Source: Brachionus manjavacas
Lineage: Eukaryota > Rotifera > Eurotatoria > Ploima > Brachionidae
Assembly: GCA_019054805.1 (NCBI GenBank)
Contig: JAHQIY010000006.1
Coordinates: 1,860,001-1,924,000 of the forward strand
Length of the DNA stretch: 64,000 nucleotides
Direction: 5' to 3'
Part shown: positions 32,499 through 45,126 of the stretch, piece after piece
Position numbering within the stretch: the stretch's first letter is position 1
Layout: each line of letters starts with the position of its first letter
The notes under the pieces: generated by a model
The model's input: only the letters and a program-made list of their open reading frames with translations
The model's database searches: none
Told to the model about the DNA's origin: nothing
Made by a program: the position numbers and the translations under genes

Positions 32499-35400
32499 TT
32501 ATTCAATGGACGGCAATTCGTCTCTTAAATGCTTAACATTCTCCAAATAATAGTTATTTTCAACTAGTAAATCTTCAATTATTGTTTGTAATTGTTCATA
32601 TGTGAGACCGTTCTGGTTTATGATTGTCTCATAATCAGCGTCTATGCTACATTCTTGATTAAATAAATCAACATTTCGATTTGACTCGGATGAATTGAAT
32701 GTATTTATTTGAAATGACTTAAGTCCTATCATTTCCATGTCTATTAATTCAAGACTATTTTTGATTAGCTTCATTAGCTCGGTCTTAATATGAGGTGAAC
32801 TTTTTTTGTTACTGAACAGATATCTCTTGAACCGATCAACCAGTTTTCTTTTAAAATTCTTTTTACCACTCGGCGGAAGCTAATTTTAAAATTAAATTTT
32901 TTTTTTTTAAAATAAATTAAAGCTAAGTATTTTTTTAATTAATTTTGAGAGTTTAAATTCATTTTTTTAAAAAATGTGCGCTTTCAAATCAAAATATTTT
33001 CGAGATCATTTTTCATCACTAACCTAAACTTTTAAATTCTTTTTCAAAAATATAAAAAAATTAAAAAAACAAAATTGAAACAAATTGAGAATTTAAATTC
33101 AAGAAGTCTTCTTGGGTCCACATTCTCAACAAACATTAAAATCTTTTTAACATACTAAAAAATCTTCATAGCACACAAAATTTTAGTATCAACATACAAG
33201 CATTATTAACATACATACACTAAGCAATAAATTTGAAAAGTTTTTGCCTCTTTTTTTTTAATTTTAAAAAAATGAATCAAAATTCAAAATTAATGTCGAC
33301 GATAAACACTATAAAATATTTAGTCATTATTTGGCTCTAAAAGAATTACTTGATTCAGATCAATTTCAAATCAATATAAATAAACCGAAACGTGGTGGTC
33401 AGAAAAAGTCTGGTCCAGCTCTTGAAAAAAATTAAAATTGAAAAATGTATTTAAATTGTTAATGACTTCATTTTTTTTAAATTAATTAAAATTTGATTAA
33501 AATAATGAATAAAATTTTGATTTCGAGCTTTTCAATCTTTAATTGGGCCATTGAAATGGAAAGTGTATTTATCGGCTCTCTGTATGTTTTTAAGTTACCT
33601 TGTATATTGATCAGTTTTTTGTATGTTTATTAGGTAAAGTATGCTGTGATTAAACGAATGTATGCTAAAAAGATTTAAAGTATGCTAAGAAGATTTTTAA
33701 GTATGTTGAAACAACAATCCCGGTCTTCTTTAATCAAATAATTTGCATGTAAACTTTTAATCCGGTTAGGCATTGAGCTAAGTTAACCACTACCAGCTGC
33801 AAAAGATTCCAAACTGAATAAAAGATGCTTTAACGCAAAGAAAATTTTTGCTATTTGTCCTATTTCCATTATTCTCAATCAAAATTTATAATATCTAATT
33901 TCTAATTTTTATACTTTATCAGAATATTATTTTATTTGGCCCTGTTCCTTTTTGTATTTTCTGTACTTTTTGTATTTAATGGTAATTTTAATTATCATGT
34001 TTAAAATTAAAGGGGGTCCGAGGCGGAGCCCTGGTCAATGGATTGGGGGTCTGCTGGACGCATGCTGGAAAAGAAATATTAGCTAAAATTATAAATAAAT
34101 ATTTAAAATATTGAGAATAGGATTAATTAAAATCTTTTTTTTAATAATCAAAAAGTACAGAAAGGATTTTAACTTTTCAATCTTCTCATTTATCCCTCAA
34201 TTTTGTAAGACAAAATATTACCTGTATATTGAAAATTAATTTTTTTCTTTCAAGAATATTTCAAAAAAAAATAAAAAATTACTAAAATAATTAGTTTAGT
34301 TTATGCTGTTAGCTGTAGGACCCAAGTCTTGACACCTCTCTACAAATTACAATCGATTTGCATGTTTTGAGCTATTTTAAAACGTTAAACCACTTCATTA
34401 TTGTTAAAATTTCGGATTCCGTTAAATAAACTTTTGACTAAATTAAATTGTTTTATTTATTTCTTGGCTTAAATTCCTAAAGTTCAAATACGAGACTTAG
34501 CAAAACATATTTTTTTTAAAATATGAATAAAAAATGTTTTTTGCTCTCTATCTCTAATTTGATAAGTCGCATAGGGCACTGAAAAAGAAAATATTTTATT
34601 TTCGTCAGAAAGCAGCGAGTGGTCCTAGAATGAACAAAATACCAATGGAGCATAAAAATGTTGAGTTTACTTGACAAGCGACTTCAATAGGACCCACAAA
34701 GCAACACTGGCTGCAAACAAAGCAAACATTATTTTATTATCAAACCAACTGGACAGTTATTTAAAAATAGTCAGCTAGCATAGCGAGGCTATGTATAGTC
34801 TTGCTCCACAGGCTTTTACTCTTTTATTTTTAATACTATTATTACTATTAAACAATAATCTAAAGAATTTATGAAAGAATTAAAAAATGAACTTTTTAAC
34901 TATTTAAAATTTAATGTTTTAAAAGTCAATTTAAAAAGCTGAACTTAAATAATTTTAATCATTTTTCTTTGAATTAAAAAAATACTTAGATAGTTGATAA
35001 AAATGGGATTTTTTTTTTGTTAAGTTACCTGAGATATAAATAAAATTTTGTGAATTTGGTCGAGTATTTGAACAATTGGATCTTCAATAGGTCTTAACTT
35101 TTTGGTGATCGAAGCTACCACTGACGAATTAGCCGAGTTTGGTCTCGATTTCTTAATTTGATTAGGTCTTTTTTCCAAGTTAGACGAGCTCGACGAGCGT
35201 GTCACTATTTTAGTACTTTCGGGTCGGATGTTAGTCTTGGACGAAGAAGGCGACGACGAAAACGATGTTATGGACGACTTTCGTTCATTTTCTTTTTGCT
35301 TTAAATTTTTCATTATTAGCTTGGATTTGGGATGTCTAATGGGCGGTAATTTGGCGTTGGGTGAATAGGTCGGCAGCGAAAGTTGCGATTGATAGACTAC

Positions 35401-38400
35401 ACTTGGCCCCTCAATTTTCAAATTAGCCTGGCTTGATGTTTGACTTGAGGTAGCTGAATTAGCCATTCCGTCAATTGCATCCAACTTAGAAGTATTTCTT
35501 TGCAAATAAATCAAGTCTTGTTTATTTGAAAGCATTTTTTGGGTCTTGGACTTTTCTTTTTCCAATTTTTTCTCCAAATTCGAGCACCGAACTCTGATCG
35601 AGTCAGTGTAGGACAGAATTTTGTCTGCTATTAAAGCAGCTATTCCGACTATGTCCGGCCTTTTGAGCGGATCAATAGTCAAACAATTGTGAACTACTGA
35701 AGCCACTTGGGATGAATAAGAGTTCCGTTGCAAGCGTTCATGGTCATAATCCGCCTGGGTGATTTTTGTGGCCAGTGCTAGCATATTGGATGTAAAAAAT
35801 GGAGGCTCCAAGCAGCACATTTCATACAAAACACATCCGACAGCCCAGATGTCAGCTTTTTCATTGTACGGCTCATTTTTGATTATTTCCGGACAAAAAT
35901 AAAGCATGGTGCCGACAATAGAGTGCATTTTGATGCAGTCCTCTTCCTTGAGCTTGGCCAGGCCAAAGTCTGTGATGGTAATTTTGTCATTTTCACCGAG
36001 CATTATGTTGTTAGAAGTAAGATCTCGGTGAATAATACACTTTTCTTTGTGTAAGTACTTTAGAGCAAGAACAATTTGAATAAAATAAATCCAAATTTTG
36101 TCTTCTGACCAAAGTTCGTCTCTCAGCTTCAACGATCTCAAATGCTGACTCAAAGGACTGCCATCAATCAGCTCCATAACTATGTACAAATTGTCGTTTT
36201 CTTTAAAAGTCTTCAAATAGCGCACTATGTTCGGGTGCTTTAGATTGTTCCTAATTATGGTTACTTCGTTAACTATTTGACCCAAGGATTTGTCTTTCAT
36301 TGAAGTTAAACTGTAAACGTTTATTTCTTTCATGGCCAAAAAAGTGTTGGTATTTTTTTTCTTGACTTTATGCACGCGGCCGAATGCACCCGAGCCTATT
36401 ATTTCATAGACCTCATAATCATGTATGTAGTTTTTGGGAGTTTGGGTTTGATTACAAAATTGAATTTGACTTTTCAACACATCCAAATCTTCTTTCTGAG
36501 TAAATTTTTTTTAATAAAAAGAAAAAAAATTCAAAAAATTTATTTACGGAAAGCTTGTAAAAAGCGTCCACTAGACAATGGTAAAGTTTTAGTTCTCGCT
36601 TAAAGTTGCCAATGTCTAAAAATTGCTCAAACATTGTGAATGGTATTAGTTTTTTAATCAGAGATCTGTGTCGTTCGGCACTGAATAGAATGCGCAGAGT
36701 GCGCCATACATTGCAGTTAAGTTTTTCGAGTTCGATTTTATGCCGTTCAAAAGTGTTGGTACGGAATGTTAAAAATAATTTACTTGAGACTAAAAAGACC
36801 CCATTTGAGTTGACTATCTCATACGAATTTGTTTCATTGTAAGCCAATTCTGCTATCAGTGCACAGCATGCTGACTGAATTTGTAATTTTATTCTATAAC
36901 GCTTTTCAGAAATCTTTTAATTAAAATAAATTTGAATTTTTTTATTAATTTTAATCAGATGTTAGTTAATAAAATTTAAAAAAAAATATTTTAAATAAAT
37001 GCGCATTGTTTTTAATTTCTAATAGACTTAATAATATTTCGGATAATTCTTTCAAACTATCTAGAAAAAAAAAGATTCTGTTTCTTCTTAATGCAGGTAA
37101 TTTTGGATAGCATTTTTATTATTTTATTAGCGGAGAGATTAAGAAAATTAGACTGCAAAAATTGTCTGAGAGTAGAGAAAGAGGAGATGACTAAATACAG
37201 ATGTTTGAATTTGTCGCGTTTAAATTTTACTTTTTTTATTTTTAGAATTATACGTCTAAAAAAATTAGCCAAAAACAGTTATTTTTTCAAAATTTTCAAA
37301 GAAAAAAAATTTTATTCAATTTTTGAAATTCATAAGTCTCAATTAAGTCTAGTTTAGCTAAAGAATATCATTTTTATGTAATTTGAATATAAATTTTATA
37401 AAGTTTGGTCAATAAATTATTCGATGTCCTCTAATATTCTTGAAATTTTTCCATCGAATGTCCTGAAAAAAAAGTTTTTAGAATTTGACCATAATCTGCT
37501 GCATTTTTGTACGCCCTTACTGTTCTCTAAAATCTTTTAAATCAATTTTTTGAAATGACACAATAAGTTGATTGAGAACTGGTCTCAATCCACAGGATAT
37601 CGAACAATTTATTGACTTAACTTTATAAAATTTAAATTCAAATTACATAAAAAATATATTGTAGTATAGGTCGAGTGTGTGAATAATAGGCTTAGTATTT
37701 AGTTAAACACTTTATTTAAAGTAAGCTATATTTAAACAATGAATTATTCAGTGACTTCACTGAAACATCTCGTGCTAAACTATTCTCTTCATTATTTTTC
37801 AAAATCGACTGAAACAATGAATAACTAGAAGCTTTTTCCTTTCTTCCAGTGGACGAATTAGCTTTTCTAACCATCTCAAACACTTAACTTTTGGCTTACC
37901 ACTAAAATCATTTATTCAACACACTTGATACCACGTTTTATTTTTATTTTAAAAATCAATCTAATAGCTTAACCGCTGCCACCAATGTAGTATAGACCGA
38001 GTGTGTGAATAATAAGCTTAGTATTTAGTTAAACCCTTTATTTAAAATAAGTTTAGAAAATAACAACTATTGAACTTCTTTTGAAATAACAAGTAATATT
38101 TATGGTCTGATCACGTCACCATACTACAATATTCTTTAGCTAAAATAGACTTAACTGAGTCTTATCGATTTCAAAAATTGAATAAAAATTTTCTTTTTTG
38201 AAAATTTTGAAAAAATCACTGTTTTTGGCTAATTTTTTTCTAATTGATTTTGTGGGGTAATCCTAGGATACAAAAAAAAAAACTAAAAAAAAAAGGCTTA
38301 ATTTTCACTTTTTCTCCGAAATTCCAGTCCAACAAAAAAATTATGACTTAACTTGGATGCAATCGATATTAAAACAAGAAATAATTATTAACTTACTTTC

Positions 38401-41400
38401 ATTTTTTAAATTTTTTTTTTATATTTTATATGTTAATACGAACATTTTGATCAAAACTATTGCAAGCAAGAAAAATTTGAGATAAAAGTCTCAATTTAAT
38501 AAAATTTTAACTCTCATTTCAAGTTTCATATCAAAATACAATTTTAATTTTAGAAATAAATTTTCTTCTGTTGTTGATTTAAGAAAAGAGTCTAAAAAAT
38601 TGAAGCATTATTTCAATTATAATCACTTTAATTCCGGAATTTTGAATCAAAAAATTTAAAAAAATTTTTTTGGAAAAATTTGAATTTTCAAACTAATTCT
38701 TTTACCAAAGAATAAATCTTAGAATAAATCCTATTTAAAGTATACCTGAGAACTAAAAATGACTGAATCACAAAAATGAAAAAATTTACTTCATTATCAT
38801 TATTTTGTTGATTATTTGAATCTATTTCATTAGATGTGTTCTCTTCATATTGATTTAAATCCATGCTAAAAAATCAAAATTTATCGACATATTATTTAAA
38901 TGATTAAATGTACCATAAAATTGATAAAATTAAAGGAATCCCTCCAATAAGACGAATCTCTTGCTTGTTATCTCCAAATGCGCATAATTGTACTAGACAC
39001 CAAATACAATTCCATATGATATCAAGATTGTTGTGATCATGCAAAAGGCTTAAAAGTGTTTGAACACCGTCGAGATATGTAGCATCCGACTTTATTTTTT
39101 CTTCTATTAGAAGAAGACAAAGTAACTTTGATGCCAGTCGTTTTGACTCAAGATCATATTCGTTCAATATATGCAATAATTCATCACATAAATCTAAATC
39201 TTGAGACAGTTTTGCACGGTTTTCATAGCTAAAATTTTAACAAAAATTGATATCAGTATTATAAATTAAAAAAAGACTACCGTAATTCCGTGTTGGGGAA
39301 CGCGTGCATTAATACCCAAAGTCATATGTGAAGTGCATGCACAGACATTAACCCCTTCCATGTTAAAAAAATACTATTAAAGGTTCGACGCACTACATGT
39401 GCAACTTTGGGTATTAATGTGTGATACTAATAAAAAAACCAAGTTAAAATGTCGAGTTAATAATCAAAAAATCTTTTTAGAGCATCATTTTTATTTGAAA
39501 TTTTCTGAAATATTAAAAAAATGATTTTTTATATTTCAACTTTTAGTGCGACCATTCAAACAAAATTATGAAAATGTTTTTTAATATTAGAAATTATTTT
39601 TTTTATGCTTTTCTAGTTATAGATGCAGCTTTTTTTTTAAGATTTAAAAAATCATACGATATTTTTTTTCTTTTTTCACCATTGTTCAATGATGAAAATA
39701 ATAATCCAGTACAAAAAGGAACAAATTGTTCAAACATTACAATTTCAAACCAGAATGAGGAAGTTATGCGTCGACCTCTTCAAAGTTTAAACTTGAATAG
39801 AGTTGATATAACTCCAGTTGTAGTTTTAAACAAAGATGGGAGTGTTCGAAAGCCTCTTGGTAGGAAAAAGGGCTCAAAAAACAAATCATCAAAATAAGAT
39901 TTTCAAATAGTATTTTTTTTCATTTTAATTTTGTCTTTAAACGCCGCTCGTATAATTAATTCAAAACTTTGTCATATTATTTTAATATTTTAATTTTTAT
40001 ATTATTTTAAAAAAGCTGCATCTATAACTAGAAAAGCATAAAAAAAATAATTTCTAATATTAAAAAACATTTTCATAATTTTGTTTGAATGGTCGCACTA
40101 AAAGTTGAAATATAAAAAATCATTTTTTTAATATTTCAGAAAATTTCAAATAAAAATGATGCTCTAAAAAAGATTTTTTGATTATTAACTCGACATTTTA
40201 ACTTGGTTTTTTTATTAGTATCACACATTAATACCCAAAGTTGCACATGTAGTGCGTCGAACCTTTAATAGTATTTTTTTAACATGGAAGGGGTTAATGT
40301 CTGTGCATGCACTTCACATATGACTTTGGGTATTAATGCACGCGTTCCCCAACACGGAATTACGGTAATCATTTTTAGTGTAAATAGTAGAAGTAGTACT
40401 GAGGTAGGATATTCCAAACATTAATAACTCGATTTGTAAGGAAATAATAACGCTGCATATTCTTCAATATGCAACTTCTTCCCTTACCAAAAATTTTAAT
40501 AAATGATTATTTAATAATAAATTTAATATTTAAAAATAGATAAAATAAGATCTGGATTAAATAAAAAATTTAAATAATTGTTTTTAAAATTTATAATTGA
40601 CATAGTGAAATTTTTTTTAAATTGTTTAAAAGTCACAAGTCCCAAGTCAAGTCCAAGTCCGAACTTTTTTTTTAAATATTTTTCTTAAGTCCAAGTTTTT
40701 AATGCTAAAATTACAAGAAAATTCTGAAATATGGCAAATTTATATGCATAAAACAACCAAAGAGCATAAATTTTTTGAAATAAAGCCTGATATGGCAAAC
40801 TAAAAAAAAAGTTAACTTTTAAAAAAAAAAAAAATTTTAAGTACGGACATGGACTTTTTTTTTAATGACTTGGCTTTTATTTTGAGACTTCTAAACAACT
40901 CTGATTTTTAAACAAACTTTCCGGTAATGACTGAAATAACTCTTTTACATTAATTCAATTTGACAAAATTGAGCTTTATAAACTTTAATGGTGAAACTAA
41001 AATTCAAAAAATTTAAATTATTTTTAATTTTCAAAAGAAATATAATAATATATTAATATTTAAATTTTTTTTTTATCTTTTCCCTTTTTTTTAATCTTTT
41101 CTTATTTTTTTTTAATATTATTAATCTAAATGTTAAAATTCTTTCACCACCTCTAAATAATCCAAAGTTCGGTGGTTTTCATCAGAGCTGCTTAAAAGGT
41201 CCCAAATTAAAGTATAAGTCCGGATCTTTAAAATTTCCAAGCCAAAGTTATTGATTAAGATTGATTAAGTGATTGATCCAGCAGGAAGAAAAATAAAATT
41301 ACTAAAAAAAATTTCAAATAATTTCCCAAACTCACTGAGTTTGATATATTGATAAAAAGTTGAATTATATTTACTCAATATTGGCGATATAGATCAAAAT

Positions 41401-44400
41401 GTTAAGCGATGAATGAACTAAACATAGCTCGCTCGAAAATTCTATCAATTGAAGAAAACAAACGTGAATTTGTCTGTCAAAAATTAAGCCAGCTAAGCTT
41501 TTAGTTTGAGTTAGATTTTGTGACAAATTAGAACTGCATGATCGACTTATGGATCCACTGCCATGGCGATGTGACTCAATTGAACTCAAATAAGTTTCGT
41601 TCAAAATTAATTTAGTCAAAATATCTAAAAAAATAGGTTAAAAAAATTTAAATGTTTAAAAAATTAATTTAAGTATTACTTAATAGCAAGTCAATAATAT
41701 GAGAATGTATCAGAATTTGACTATGAAATGAGTTGTACGTATTTACATATTTTTTAAAAAGCTTTAAATTTTAAATTTTATAAATAAATTTAAATAAAAA
41801 ATGTAAGCAAAGTTAATTAAATCAATAAATTAAACAATTTTTTAAATTTATTTCTAAAAATTTTGATTAAACATCTCCAACGATATTAAAAATTAAAAAA
41901 AAATTGAAAGAACAATACTCTATTTCCATTGAAATTTGTCTCTCTTACAATTAATTAAATAAAATAAAGTTCACATAGAATTATGTATGAAATAAAAGGT
42001 ATTTAACTCATCTTTTGGCAAAATTAGTTAAATTTTTTGATTACCTCTTAAATATTCCAAATAGAAATGTCAATTTTGTCAAAAAGAAAATGATTTTTTT
42101 TCAAGAAACACTTTGCATTTGAAATTGTAACAACTTCTTTATTTAAAAAATTTATAATGCATTTTTTTTCGGGTCGCAAATCATAAATCGAATATAAATT
42201 CGGATTTTAATTAAAATTTTAATTTTGAAAGTTTAATTAGTTAATGAATTAACTCATAAATGAATGAATACATTTTAATTTAGATTTTTCCAAAAATTTA
42301 TTACTTAAAAAAAGAAAAAAAATTGTTTTGGATAACAAAAAATTTGAATTTAAAGATGAATTAACTTTTTTTTTTTAGCTAAACTATGTTTATCTATAAC
42401 TTTTCTATTTTTTTATGAACATTTGCTGTATCGCTCATCAAAAAAGTATATTTAATATGTCCTTTGTATTATATGTAAGAAAATCAATTTTTTTTTTATC
42501 ACGATGGGCTTAAAAGAAGATGAAAATCTATTCTGAACTGTCCCGGAGAAACTAAAAATCTCTTTTTATTTTTTTTTCCGAACAATTATTTTGATTATTA
42601 TTGTTACTTAAAATCACCATTTTAAGATAATTTTGATGGATTTTCATATAAGGTTTGCAATTCGAATTAGCTCAAAATTTTTTTTATGTGTTATTAGTTG
42701 GGGATGATAAGTTTAATTTATCATTCAATGCTGATTTGATGATAAAATTGATGAAGATAATTTTTAAGTCAATTCTTGACCATATTGTTTCTAATTCAGA
42801 TTAATCTTCATCAATTTTATCCTTTGAATAGTTTATGAAAAAAATGCATTTTATATAAATTTTTAAGTAAAAAATTCGCAGCAAATTAAATTCAAAGTTT
42901 AGAAAAAAGTCTTTTTCTTTTCTGAAAAACATTAGAAAATCTAAGACAATTACATATTTTGCCGAAAGATGAGTAAATATTAAATTGCTTTCAGTAATAT
43001 TGTCAAATGAATAATTTAAACTTGATTTGAAAAAATATAAAATTTCCTTTAGAATTATTTTAAAGAAAATTTTGGTCTTCATATTAAATTGAATTTTCTC
43101 TTTTAATCGAAATGTTACATTAATTAAATTAAGGATGCAATCTATAAATCTTATTAACTTTGTTTACTTTATTAAAATATAATTAAAATTTATTTTAAAA
43201 AAAATAGATTTTAAGTATATTGAGAAAATTACCTTTAAGAGCGCTAAAAACGAGTTGTCAATTGACAAGAAGATTTTTTGAAAATTAAAGTCGCGTAAAA
43301 GTATTCTTAATGTGAATAAAACATAGTACAAATTTCGGATTGAACTACAACTATTTAACCATATTCTAAATAGCATGTATTAAAATTTGTATATTTTTAT
43401 TTAGTCTATTTTACTGTGAATTAATTCTCTTTGTTACTAAAAGGTTAAGTATTTTTTCGAAGAGTACATGATTTGATGACTCGCTAAAGTCGTATTCTTT
43501 CTGGAACAAATTTTTAAATTCTTCCAAAATTTTCACTTCAGCATTGAATTCATCTGGATCTAGAGAATGCTCAATGTTTTGAGCAATTGTCTTTTTGCTG
43601 CTTTTAGCAGACATTTTTTTGCTACACTTAGGTCCATATTCAACATCATCGTCATCATCATGTCCCTCGTTTTCGCTTAAATCATCGTGGCTTTCGGCTT
43701 TTTCCAAATCAATCTCCTCATCAACTACAACTATGTCTTCGTCATCATTTTCATAAAAATCTTTGTGTAAAGGTGCGTAGTTTGCATTTTTTATTGACGA
43801 AAAAGATGGAGAAGAAGTGGTAGTTAGTGCCGATTGAGCACTGGTGATGGTCACTACTGATTTTTGATGATTTGTCCCACTTTCAAAATTTTCGTTTAAT
43901 AGGTTAACCAATTGGTTCAATAGCTTTACATCTCTAAAAAATTCAAAAATAAATTTTATAATTTTGATCGCTTGAGCACTGTAAAGTTAAGGAAAAAAAT
44001 ATTTGAATTCCCTAAAAAGTGGTAAAAATTAAGTGTATTAATTTTTTAATTTTTTTATTCACAAAGAAGATTGATTTTTTTTTTAATTTGTTCGTATTAA
44101 AGGTTCCGAATCATTATTTTAATTTTAATTTAAAAATTTTCATTTACGAGTTGGATTTTGGATATTTTACGATATCTATTTAAATGCTATTCAATTAATT
44201 TGACATTTTTTGGGTCTATTTAAAGAAGAAATTGTAGGATTACAATGGCAAGTAGTTGGTAAATGTGAATAATGAATCATGTTCCTGTAAATATTGTTTA
44301 AAATCGAAAATTTGCTGGTTTTGTGAAAATCAAGAGTCTGAATCTTACCTTTTTTAGAATAAATAAAATAAAATATGACATATAAAAATTAATAAAAAAA

Positions 44401-44780
44401 ATTGAAAAAGTAGCAACTTTGTTTTCATTAAATTTTTTGTCTGATTATTAAAAATAATAAATTTAAGACAAAAAATTTTATAAAATTTGAAACTTATTTA
44501 GTTTAAATATTTAAAAAAGAAAATTTTATTAAAAGTTAATTTTAATAGAAAAAATTAGTCGATCACATCAAAAATAAATTTAATGGATAGATTAAATTCT
44601 GAGATAGAGATTAAGGTGAATATTTACGAAATAAATTTCCAACGTGAATTTTTTTTATGCCAGTGAAGGTGATTAGAATTAATGTGGGCTTTTTCAAATT
44701 GAATTATCATTTTAATATAGAAAAATTCAAAATACTTACAAATTTTCAAGTAGTGGCTCTTTATCGTCTGAATTTGTCAT
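32499..44780 (-). CDS. NEK10: NEK10 protein kinase (11 exons)
   Basis: Exons on the minus strand: 44780-44740, 43933-43415, 43365-43233, 43046-42954, 41761-41680, 41624-41375, 39228-38914, 38865-38790, 36901-36548, 36495-35029 and 32879-32499. Phases fit throughout, giving about 1,236 residues (human about 1,170). An acidic N-terminus (DDEDIVVVDEEIDLEKAE) precedes armadillo-like repeats (LRILLRDFNFQKI; HILNEYDLESKRLASKLLCL; RLIGGIPLILSIL; RTLRILFSAERHRSL). The kinase domain, about residues 650-910, has IGSGAFGRVHKVKK, the VAIK lysine in LAMKEI, HRDLTSNNIML and ITDFGLAK, all intact. A coiled coil follows, then the NEK10 tail (QIHKILFISQ/LPPSGKKN; LTYEQLQTIIEDLL). NEK10 is linked to DNA-damage checkpoint and ciliary functions. 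Acceptors of exons 4 and 5 are the least certain. Introns 6, 8 and 10 carry foldback elements. Confidence 0.92.
33105..33735 (+). mobile_element. Foldback element enclosing a MULE-type transposase tail, in NEK10 intron 10
   Basis: Imperfect inverted arms lie at about 33105-33225 and 33560-33735 (AAAATCTTTTTAACATACT against AGTATGCTAAGAAGATTTTT). Between them a plus-strand frame reads KHYKIFSHYLALKELLDSDQ and ends in the basic tail KPKRGGQKKSGPALEKN with a stop near 33435. The same kind of tail ends the MULE/SWIM fragment at 50.7 kb. Target duplication not found. Confidence 0.55.
34006..34075. other. Short GC-rich island with a hairpin
   Basis: GGGGGTCCGAGGCGGAGCCC can fold as GGGTCCG against CGGAGCCC with a bulge. 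It lies in the AT-rich NEK10 intron 10. Purpose unknown. Confidence 0.35.
37256..38245. repeat. Foldback repeat in NEK10 intron 8, split by a later insertion
   Basis: The left arm, 37256-37436, is mirrored by 37598-37659 plus 38129-38245. Shared blocks include TTAGCCAAAAACAGT, TTTAGCTAAAGAATAT and TTTATGTAATTTGAAT (or their complements). The right arm is interrupted exactly where a 469-bp TRIM-like element sits. Confidence 0.75.
37660..38128 (-). mobile_element. TRIM-like miniature LTR element nested in the foldback
   Basis: It is bounded by TGTAGTATAG and CATACTACA and flanked by ATAT on both sides (37656-37659 and 38129-38132). Read on the minus strand, a 143-bp LTR (38128-37986) is followed, after one T, by TGGTGGCAGCGG (37984-37973), a primer-binding-site-like sequence. 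About 65 bases of the LTR recur at the other end (37660-37726). There is no coding capacity. The second LTR seems shortened or diverged. Confidence 0.6.
39278..40367 (+). mobile_element. Long-arm foldback element with AT-hook-like ORF, in NEK10 intron 6
   Basis: Near-identical inverted arms of about 360 bp (39278-39640 and about 40003-40367) start TACCGTAATTCCGTGTTGGG. The centre holds a plus-strand frame ending at 39897. Its last part reads RRPLQSLNLNRVDITPVVVL, then GSVRKPLGRKKGSKNKSSK, a basic AT-hook-like tail. No clear target duplication beyond TA. The arms are long like those of Mutator elements, and the tail resembles other MULE tails here. It starts about 50 bp from the acceptor of NEK10 exon 7. 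Confidence 0.75.
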
Positions 44781-44956
44781 ACATTAAAATTATCTAAGTG
44801 ATAGCTGAAATTTTTTTGATATCTATTAAATTAAAATTTTTGATTTTAATTTATTATTGCTTTGATTCAGCCATTTTTATGTGGCTCATTCAAATTCAAA
44901 TAAGTTGCTTATAAAAAAAAGCTATTTTAAAATTTTATTTTTTTGTGTGTTTATAT

Positions 44957-44980
44957 ATGTATATATATATATATATTTAC
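44957..44980. repeat. TA microsatellite
   Basis: A run of TATATATGTATATATATATA lies upstream of the NEK10 start codon, between it and the NELF-A stop. It could be promoter-proximal but no initiation site can be read. Confidence 0.7.
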
Positions 44981-45126
44981 AGTAAAACAAGTAAAAAAGT
45001 GCACAATCAATTAATTTTCTTTATAAGAAAAAATTTTTAATTTTATTTCGATTTTAATTCTTAGCAAAAAAAAACGGTTTAGAACTCATTTTACATTAAA
45101 AAATGTGAAAATTGAGAGTCAAAAAA

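Noticed and set aside
39278..40367. 9-bp Mutator-type target duplication around the long-arm foldback
   Set aside because: The bases beyond the ends differ on the two sides; only a TA is shared, so the superfamily stays open.
42801..43082. 93-residue minus ORF taken as a whole
   Set aside because: Only the part from 43046 to 42954 fits NEK10; the ends run into intron sequence.
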